Positions 36,083 through 64,000 of a DNA stretch of 64,000 nt are shown here, in pieces (position 1 is the stretch's first letter; each line of letters opens with the position of its first letter). The translations under genes were made by a program, and so were the position numbers. Source of the stretch: Ficedula albicollis (taxonomy: Eukaryota; Chordata; Aves; Passeriformes; Muscicapidae); NCBI RefSeq assembly GCF_000247815.1, contig NC_021673.1, positions 108,023,432 through 108,087,431 on the forward strand, given 5' to 3'. Under the pieces are notes generated by a model that searched no databases, was not told where the DNA came from, and saw only the letters and a list, made by a program, of their open reading frames with translations.

Positions 36083-36420
36083 TCAAGGTGAGGGAGCCAG
36101 GCTCTCCTCCGAGGCTCCAAGCAGTAGGACAAGGGGCAACGGGCACAAACTGATGCACAGGAAGTTCCACCTGAACATGAGGTGACTGGTGACTGATGCA
36201 CAGGGAGTTCCACCTGAACATGAGGTGACTGGTGATTGTGAACTGGAATAGATTGCCCAGAGAGGTTGTGCAGTCACCCTCACTGGAGATATTAAAGAAC
36301 CGTCTAGGCACAATTCTGTGCCGTGTGCTCTAGAATAACCCTGCTTGGGCAGGAAGGCTGGACCAGATGACTCTCTGTGGTCCTTTCCAACCTGACCCAT
36401 TCTGTATTTCTGTGATTCTG
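36083..36420 (+). mobile_element. CR1 LINE 3' fragment (B) with internal duplication
   Basis: Reads through 'aggacaaggggcaacgggca', 'gaactggaatagattgccca', 'gagaggttgtgcagtcaccc', 'tcactggagatattaaag', 'ctggaccagatgactct', 'ggtcctttccaacctgaccc' and ends with the typical attctgtatttctgtgattc tail. It carries a 43-bp internal tandem duplication at 36150-36235. Confidence 0.9.
36150..36235. repeat. Two-copy tandem duplication, period 43 bp, inside CR1
   Basis: ctgatgcacaggaagttcca at 36150 is repeated at 36193 with one change (gaag/ggag). Confidence 0.92.
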
Positions 36421-39400
36421 AGTCCCACCAAGTTCCTCATGATATTACAGCAGATGTGCTTGCAGCAGCATTTCCTTAGTGTTTGCAGCCCCTTCTCACA
36501 ATTATGTTTGCAGACACCTTTGGAAAAGGTTACTCAGCTGCTGCTGAGCTGTGCAGGCGTGCAGACAGGTGCCAGCCCCCTTGGTACAGGTGTACCACAG
36601 TGTCAGTGTATGTCACTTAGGTGTAAAGCAGGATGGATGCTTGTCTGTGTCTGGGAGATTAAAGAGAGTTCTTGGGTCCTGCGAGGTGTCCACTTCTCTC
36701 TCCAGAGCACTGAGTTCACTCAGTGAGGTGCCTTTTTGAGTCCATTTGTCCAACTTGTTTTGCTTTCCTAAGTTCAGCAGTAGCACTGAAGGTGCCAGCT
36801 AGCTCTTTTGTTCTGTGTATTCAGCAGTGTTTCACAACTCTCTCTCTATAGCATAACCACCTATTTGTGATTTTTGCCATGGTCTGGGATATTTCAGTCC
36901 TTGCTACACTTGTAAAGTGTTTATACCTCACCTAACCTTATGTCATGGCTTCTTTGCCTCAGGATATTTATGTGTCTGAGCCTGTTGTTTACATTGGCAA
37001 GTAGGAGAAGTTCTGAAGGAAAAGCTGAAGACCTGACATCAACACCACTGCTGTGGCAGTCCAGACCAGCTTTTGTCACAATGGATGCAGTGACAGCTGG
37101 AGTTTGAATATATTGAGTGTGTTCTGGGGATGCAACTGTGGGTTTGGTTTCCTTCAAAAGGAATCCTTTGTGCACACTCCAAGACGCTTGATGGTAAGAG
37201 GGAGCCATCAGAGGATTTTCTTCAAAAGTGAGCTGCTGATCCTAATTAGAATACTGATGCAGAGGTACTTCATGCATACCTAGTGTGCCCCATCCATATT
37301 ACTTTCCTAGGGGTAACCTGAAGTAGGTCCAACCTGAAATGCACGTAAGTGTATCAAGATCTCTCCATTCCGTATCTTTGCTCAGCATACCCACTCATAT
37401 CAGTATGTTCTACTTGCCAGTTTGCCAGTATAAACACAGCCTCAGTTTATTCGACTGTGAATTCACCCAGTGATGTGTATATACCACTGGAGAACAGTGT
37501 GATGAACCTCAGCCAATAGCCATGAAAGGTTTTAGAAGAAAAGGTAGTATGTGACGGGGTTTCTCCCAGAAATTTCTGATTTCCTTTACAATTTTTGGTT
37601 ACAGTTCACTGATCTAAAGGAGACCACAGAAGTATTTTAGTATTTGGTTCTGTAAATATTCATTTCTTAATGCTTGAAGTATTTAAAAAGGGGCTATTTT
37701 TTGTTTTTATAATAAACTTTCTAGGTCTGTTTTTTAATCTTCAATGCATTTTAGTGATTTCTGTTGTTATCACATTTATGGGATTAATTGTTGGAAATTG
37801 CTGTCAAGTTTCTGAATAGCATGAATTTGTTTATATAAATATCAAATTTATATAACAGAGATACTCTGTTTTGTCTGTAAAGTTTTGTGTCTCTTTGTTA
37901 ACTGGAACAAGGAACTGCCTTCCTTGATAAGTCCTCTTTCTGGGCACACTTCATTGAAGCACAGTTTGTACTGGATAAATGGGAATTTTCAGCAGCTGTA
38001 GATTTTTTTAAAAGCTGATAGAAGGAGATGTTATTTATAACTCCCTGTAGCAGCTCCTCTTTAATGCATGATAATCTGCTGTGACTTTACAATGAATGCA
38101 GCAACATGTGGTCTCCTGCTCTCCTTCAGTAACTGACAGAATATTTTCCAGATGAAGAATATTTTAATCACTAGGCTGCATGTAAATTTCCTGAAGGATG
38201 ATAAAGGCATTTTTTAATGTTATAATTATCTTTATAAATCTAAATTTATGTTTTCCCATGTCTTTCTTAGGAACATGAAGCAAGTAAGCCTAGATTTTTT
38301 TGCATCCTTCCATGAAATAGTAATTTTCTGTACAGCAGGGAAATAATAAAGTAGCAGGCATTCTTATAAAGTATTAAATTCCAAAATTTGGAAAAACTTA
38401 GTTCACAAGATAGAAGAATATCAGTAATTTTCCAGTTTTCCACAGAAGGTGGCAGCATTCTGAAGCACAGATGTCAGTGTGAACTTGCTAGCAAATGTCG
38501 TTGTTGAAAGAACACAAACTTTCCAGAAGTTTACTCTCCTTGGAAGTTATGGTGAATATAAACCAGAGTGCTTGGGCATGATTTGTTGTTGAACTGGGGA
38601 ACCTGGGGAGGCAGGAGAAACTCTGTTCCCACAGGTGGAGTATATGAATAGGACAGATTTAACCCCAAAAGGATTATTTGTTAATTTAGCCATGTTTATT
38701 TGCCACTGCAGTAATACTGCTGGAGCGCCTCTTGTCTGCAGCTAAGTGAAAAATTACTTGCTCCTAGGTTATGCCTTTTTTCACAGACTAACTCAGCTGA
38801 TAATGGATCACTCCACGAATTGCAGAGAATGACCTGTTGGGCTACAGCTTTGGGAGATGACTGTCACGAGAGAAGGGAAGCTTCTCCTGTTGTTTTCTCC
38901 ATTCCTTTGCCGACTCCCAGCAGTGTTCTCCAGCTCCTTACCATGCCAGCCTCTATCTAGCACCTGGGGGGACCTGCTTAGGCAAGCAAATTTAAACTCC
39001 TGAGCTAGCAAAAAACAAAGCAAAACAAAAAACAGTGGAAAAACTGAGTCATATTCTACCAGAGTAAGAAAGGCTGAGCACCGTGTGACTGGAATCAGGA
39101 TAAGAAAAGACAGGGGAGGAGGAAGCGCAAGCCTTTCCCTTTTGGCGTCAGGGAGTTGTTAACACTGACAGCTGCTTGTGAAACCGCAGCCTTAGGGCGG
39201 GCTGCATAGTTACAGGATTGAGCCCTTGATCCCAAACTCAATCCCAGCAGCAGATCTTAGAGCCCCCTTTTGACATGCAGACACACTCCCAGCCTGCCCT
39301 GCCGTTTATCAGACATCTCATCTGAGCAAAGAAGTGGTGACAGGCAGCCAAAAGGCAGGAGCTGCTTCATCTTTCACCGGTAATTAACCTTGGGAGCACC

Positions 39401-39993
39401 GCTCGAGCCTCACAGTGCCTCAGACAGGTGAGGGAAGGCCACACGGGAAGCTCATTTAAATGAGTGGCTTTCTCGTCACTACATACACAGAACATTGAAG
39501 GAACTGGAGGAGTAGCTGAGACACAGCACAGGACTCTGATTTTCCTCCCTTCAACAGATTAAAAAAATCCCTCTATGCTAGGAAGCAGGGAGAAGCTGAT
39601 TTTTGCATTTCCAGTAGAAGGAATGAGACAGGAAAATTAGATCCATCAGAGGAAGAGATGCTTGCCAATGAAGAACACGTGTCTGCTTGACAGATTCTTC
39701 CTTTTCTTCTGTTGGAATGAAAATTAACAACACCAACCCAAATCCAAAAAGTGGCTGAGATATTCCACAGCAGATTGGCTGCAGCAGAGGGGGGACCCAG
39801 CATGGATGCTGGAGGTCAGTGGCAAGTCCCCAGGGTGAGTCTCCTGGGCTTTTTTACACCTTCCTCTTTCTTATTCATTGCCTTGGGCATTCCAAGGCTC
39901 TTTTTGACCAGCTGGCATGCTGGGATGAGAACCCAAATAAATGGTACACGTTGAAGTGTTCCCGTGTGTTGCAGCAACCCGATGACTCAGGGA

Positions 39994-40361
<368 letters not shown>

Positions 40362-41609
40362 GCTCAGAGTGATGATGCATTTAGCTGACCTCGGGAGAAG
40401 CAGAGTGCAGGGCTAAAAGTCTTCTTCCCGGCAGGTGTGAGTCACTGGCATGAGCCAGGTGGCTACAGGAGTTGTAGGTGAAAGAGGCAGTTCCCCTGAA
40501 ATTCCTGTGTAGATGGCACGTGGGACATCAGGGATTGGAGAATGCCCTGACTGCCTGGAGTTAAAGAGCTTTACAGGGCAATTAGCTGAAAAAGCAGGGG
40601 ACCATGTTCGAAATGGTGGGAGGTAGAATTTGAATAGTTGGTTTTGTTTTGGTGTTTTCTTTTTGCAGACAGGCAGGGAAAAAATTGTCTACTTTGCTTC
40701 CATGCTGAATGCGAGTTGAATTATTTTGTTTTTTTTTCAGGGGAAGAGGGGAACAGGAATAAAAAGGACTGCAGATAGCTATATCTGGAGGGAAGGCTGG
40801 TTACAGTTGCCTTACAGGGATTTGGGTCTGGGACAGAGAGTGGATACATGTGTGAGTGGTACGCAGGGCTCCAGACCATTCCAGAAGAGGGGGAGGAGGC
40901 TTTTGTCTGAAACATTTGGGAACTGCTGAGATAAAGTAAACTTTTCTGTTCTGTTGATTTGAAGGGCTGAAACAGGTCTCAGCTGGAAATTGTAACTTGC
41001 AGCATGGAGAAGGTAAGGAGAAGCTGCCTGAACCACATGTGGGGAGTAATTCCTGAATGTGGAGCCCTTTTCCAGTCTCTGTAATGGTGAGCCTGGAGTG
41101 ACTGCACTCTGCAACAGTCAGCATCTTGGTATCTGAAGTGTGACACTCAGTGCCACATTGACAGGACCACGTTAACCTGCCTGGTCACTGCTGCTTTACT
41201 GGTATTTCCTTGACACCAGCTCCTGTGGGGTTGTAGACTGTCATCCACAGCCCTTTCTGCTAAGTATTTTAAATGGTGCTGTTAATGTGTCTTGGTTTCT
41301 AAAATGAGCATTAATTCTTCTGTTCAGTGTGAAATGTGGATGGATTAGTTTCTCTGTATTCAAAGAGCCATATTTGCCTATTGGAAATTGTCCTGTTTTT
41401 TAAGGTTTTTTTTGTTTTTTTTTTAGTCAGGAGTGGACATAATAAATTTCATAATAAATTGCACCTTAGTCTTGGTCTTTATGATCTGGTGCTAAGATCT
41501 CGGAGGTCACAAATGGCTCTTGGGTGACTGAAGGCCTCACAGAGAAAAAGAACTGCACTATGCATTGACTCTAAGGGAAAAAGGAGAACAGGTGGGTGTT
41601 CTGGAGCAT

Positions 41610-41697
41610 GTATGTTGTATGTCCTGTCTTGGTCAGGAGTGTTGAACTAGATCACCTCTAGAAGACCCTGCCAACTTCAGCTACTTTGGGATTCTGA
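41610..41697 (+). mobile_element. CR1 3' fragment (C), short
   Basis: gtcaggagtgttgaactaga followed by tcacctctagaagaccctgc and a gggattctgaa end resemble the CR1 terminus. Divergent and short. Confidence 0.6.
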
Positions 41698-42280
41698 AAC
41701 AGGAGGAAAGTCTTTTTAAGAGGTAGGTGTCTACAGCCTTCGTGGCTTGGAATTTCATTTTTGTTCTACTCCATCTTTCCAGTAATGAATACAATGAGAA
41801 CTAACAACTTTCTCCCACCTTCAGCATTGCATATGCCTGTTGATGCCTGGATAATCAGATCACATGAAAAGCCAAATAAAGACCCTGTGAATTCACACTG
41901 CTTTGAATAGAGGGCACATTGTGGACTTTGGCTCACTTGTGAAACTGTGTGTGAGGTACAAAGTTATTACACATTATGGCACTTGTTTCTAGATTGGGTG
42001 CACCCTGTAAGATCTGAGGTGTCTGCATTTTTTGTTGCAGAAAATCTGACTGGGAAAGCTTGAAGATACCATATTAAAATTGGATTGTTACCACCTTGCA
42101 CACTGTGCTTTTCCCTGACGGGGTATAAGGACATTGTACATTTGCGGGGGGGTGGGGAACACCAGCTTTACAAATTTGTGCTTGATGTAGCTTTAAAGAT
42201 AAATGTCTCTTGGAGATCTGTATAGGGATTGGACCTGAATTAAGACAGTGCAGAGAGACAGAAATTCTGGCATTAATCAT

Positions 42281-44171
42281 ATTATTTTTATTTAAACAGT
42301 AAGGTGCAATTTAATGTAAGTGGTTTTATTTTTATTAATACTTGATGCTGAATTTTGAACAGCCGTACCTAAACACTTTTACAAATATAACACTAAATAC
42401 ACTGTTTATTGCTCATTGTTTTTGCATGAACATAAAACCTGGAAATGAATACAAGAATAAATAAGGCACCCTACTAATATGCTATTTTCTGTGTTGTAGT
42501 AGCATGCACAAAATTTCATTTTGCTTTTACAAGTCACTTTCCTCATTTTTCTTATTAGGAAAAAAATAAGAGTTTGTTATTTGGGCAAGCGCCTGTTTGA
42601 AGTCATAACTTGAAAGCACTTTCTAATTTTCTTAATTCAACCATCTACCTTACAAAACAGCTCTCGTATAGCATGTCCCAATTTCTTTTTCTAAAGACAA
42701 AAAGTATTTTTGTTCTTCCTTTGCTGTTACTAGGAAACATGCCTTGCAAGAGGAGTGTTCACGTACTGCTTGAGACAAAAGACCTGACTTGCTTTTTTTT
42801 AGCTGCATTTTCTTCTTGTACTGATCCTGCTCAAAAGATAAAAATAAAAATGCAGAGGCATCTTTCCTGACTTCTTGTATGTGGCTGGGCCCAAATCAGT
42901 GATCAGCAAAAGATGGGAGCTCCATAGATACTGCTTAAGGGCCTGTTTTAAATTTCAGTGTGCCCTAAATTAGGGCTTCCCAACAGTTTCAAAATATATT
43001 CTCTCCAACTGTCCTTTCTCCTCAAAGGCCCACGCTGGCTGTCACTGTCAGGGCTCAGGAGACCAGTGATGCCTCGGCCACCCTCACATCTTCTAAACCA
43101 CTAGGGCAGAAGTTGGTCTGCAGTGCCTTCAGTATTTGACACCCTACTGCCAAAATGGTGACAAATGATCAAATAAACAAACCAGAGGCACAACTCTGAC
43201 CTCCATCCCAACTTTCTTTAAACAGTTTCCATTCTCTTAAGAAATGACATGAAACAATAGCAGAGACAAAAGGTTTGAATTTGTCTTCCTTTTTTAATTT
43301 AAAGCAGATTATATAATATTTTCCTGATGCTCTAGTATTTATTCTTTAAAACTGAAATGTTCTTGCAAGGTAATATAAACATAGCAGGTTCAATCACCAA
43401 GTTTACCAGTTCTATGAAGTATGTGTTACTTATGTGACAACACCCAGCTTTACATAAACTCTGAAATGCAAAATGTCTTTTAATTACATAAGTTATTACA
43501 GTACTGTTTTAAAGGAATCTTTTGGTTATATGTAAACACTATAAATTAGCTCTTTAAAAAATAACCATGTAAGACAAATATGGCATTGACATAGTTTAAA
43601 AAAAATAATGAACAGCCCTAAATCTGAGTACTCTCAGGGCAGAACAGCAAAAGCAGGTATCAATCTAATGCTGTGGAATAACATGCTGAGATTTCAACTT
43701 ACTTGAAGAATCAGTACTTTTATTTGATCCCTCCTTTTGTTTTCATACTTTAAGATTTTCACCATCAGTGCTCTAAGGAATGGGTACTATATGTGACAGG
43801 ATAATATAAGCTATTTTGAGTGTCACCATTCTAGTAGTGAACGCCATCTAAATAAAGTCTCCTAAATACATACTGGTTTAAATTAAAATCCTGAGGAATT
43901 ATAATCTCTCTACTTGATAGTTTTGGTTAAGTGCAATTTGATGTATGCAGAACACTGTTTCATTTAAGGTCATTCTTAGTAAGGCATATTAAAAATAAAT
44001 ATAAAAGAGACAACATAATATTTAGTTTCTTGCTACAAAATCTTAGGCAAAAATATTTTTGCATGTAGTAATAGACTTTATCCATTGCTGGCTTACAGGA
44101 GTTAAAATTTGTGCACTAAGCTTAACTGCCCTTGTCAGAATGTGCCACTGTGCTATAATAGTGGTCCAAAG
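42281..44171 (-). other. ABHD3: Probable ABHD3 3'UTR
   Basis: AT-rich, noncoding sequence follows the ABHD3 stop. On the minus strand AATAAA signals occur near 43724-43719, 43343-43338 and several between about 42420 and 42280, so the transcript end cannot be fixed. No other feature was recognised. Confidence 0.4.
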
Positions 44172-62906
<18,735 letters not shown>

Positions 62907-64000
62907 CTGAAAGGTACATTTTAAAACAACACTGATTAGATTGAAAAATAAATACACACTACTAAGAGTGCTTGCGGTTTGTAAATTACCAGGTATGAAT
63001 TCTGCAGTTTTCATTACGTTTTAATACTCAATGTGCCACCTGACTAGGCATGTCTGCATTCAGAAAGAGTTACACCTACAGCTGACCAGAGTTAGAACAG
63101 TCAATTTGCAGAGTAATTCCTGTTCAGTAAATGAAGACATGGCCTTTCATAAATAGCTGCTGATGTACTGGAAGCCTGTAGCTAATGTGATTTTTGGCTC
63201 TGCCTTGTGTTTTATACAGGCATTTTTTTTGTCTACTGCAGATTTCCTTTGAATCATCTGAGAATCTTTTGATAGCACGCCGAGTAATTTATTGCATTTT
63301 TTTCTCTTCATCCAAAGAAGTAGAGTGTATAATGGATTGTTATGTTTTAAACATGCAGAACACAGACACACACATTACTGCATCTTTCACCCTGTATCAC
63401 CACGAACTGTGCTAGAACGCAGTCTTATAGCATGTGTCTTAATAATGCAACAAATACTGTAACATCTCATGAAAGCTATGCATGCATTAAACAATGACAA
63501 AAAAGTTTCATTCTTTGTTTTAGAAACATACAAATCTTCCCATTTCTGGGAAATTGGAACAGTTAAAGTGTTACTTTACTTTCATAATTTAGAAAAGCAG
63601 TTATCCAAATGGAGAAGAGATAGCCAAACATGTAGATAAAAGCTAATATATACATATTTGAATTGTTCGAGGGAGTTGGTGTGGAAACTACCGAAATGTA
63701 AGCTAACCTTGCATTTGCTTTTTCTTTTGAAATTCTTGGTAGTGACTACTGCAGATTTTAAAGGTGGCCAGCCTTGTCGGACTCATTAGCTCAGCTTTGC
63801 CCTTTTTCAGTAATGGGGAGTAGATGCAATTGTAGTGAGTACTGCCAACACAATCTAAAATGGTGCAAAATAAGTAGTTCCACTGCCCCGTGGAACTATG
63901 TTTCTTGAAATACAAAACCCTTGAAATAAAAGTGTACAAGAAGGACTAGAAAAACTGGACATGGCCATACCACTGAAATGTTTCCTAGCTACTAAAACTG
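62907..64000 (-). other. ABHD3 upstream intron (partial)
   Basis: Noncoding to the window edge apart from repeat copy 2. The preceding ABHD3 exon, which should end with a split Asn codon, is not visible, so it lies beyond 64000. Confidence 0.6.
63558..63662. repeat. Dispersed ~104-bp repeat, copy 2
   Basis: Second copy of the sequence at 61929-62032, 1.63 kb away, in the same orientation, with scattered substitutions. Confidence 0.85.

Overview
This window is bird nuclear DNA, most likely from a neoavian and probably a passerine. The evidence is several CR1 LINE 3' ends with avian-type consensus, one solo LTR that reads like the ERVL-type LTRs common in songbirds, short AT-rich introns, and the vertebrate neighbours ESCO1 and ABHD3. 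There is nothing bacterial in it: no operons, CRISPR arrays, tRNA or rRNA genes. Nearly all long open frames apart from the exons are translations of simple repeats or chance.

Two protein-coding genes lie on the minus strand. (1) ESCO1, the cohesin acetyltransferase, is complete. Ten coding exons run from 31567 (ATG) down to 895 (stop). The exons join in frame and add up to 851 codons plus stop, with consensus splice sites at every junction. Its GC-rich promoter lies at about 33.85-35.5 kb and is split by a perfect (GGGAA)280 array. (2) ABHD3, an alpha/beta-hydrolase phospholipase, is partial. Seven exons between 62906 and 44172 encode about the last 302 residues, including the Ser-Asp-His triad. 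The first exons lie beyond the right edge.

Layout: 1-894 ESCO1 3'UTR and downstream; 895-31569 ESCO1 coding exons and introns, with CR1 fragments, a solo LTR and several tandem duplications; 31.6-33.85 kb ESCO1 5' intron with a candidate noncoding exon; 33.85-35.52 kb promoter, GGGAA array and one N; 35.5-42.3 kb intergenic DNA with CR1 copies and a 309-bp poly-C run; 42.3-44.17 kb probable ABHD3 3'UTR; 44.17-64 kb ABHD3 exons and introns with a 413-bp poly-C run.

No convincing new biological system was found. The most useful observations are structural. At least ten two-copy direct tandem duplications of 43-1124 bp occur, two of them with an extra internal repeat only in the first copy, which looks like concatenated alleles. 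Two poly-C runs each sit between duplicated homopolymer flanks, which looks like an assembly artefact. A giant G-quadruplex-capable repeat lies in the ESCO1 promoter. One ESCO1 exon is partly duplicated with its splice acceptor. SNRPD1, which lies between these genes in mammals, is not recognisable here. All calls come from reading the sequence by eye; no alignment or database search was run.
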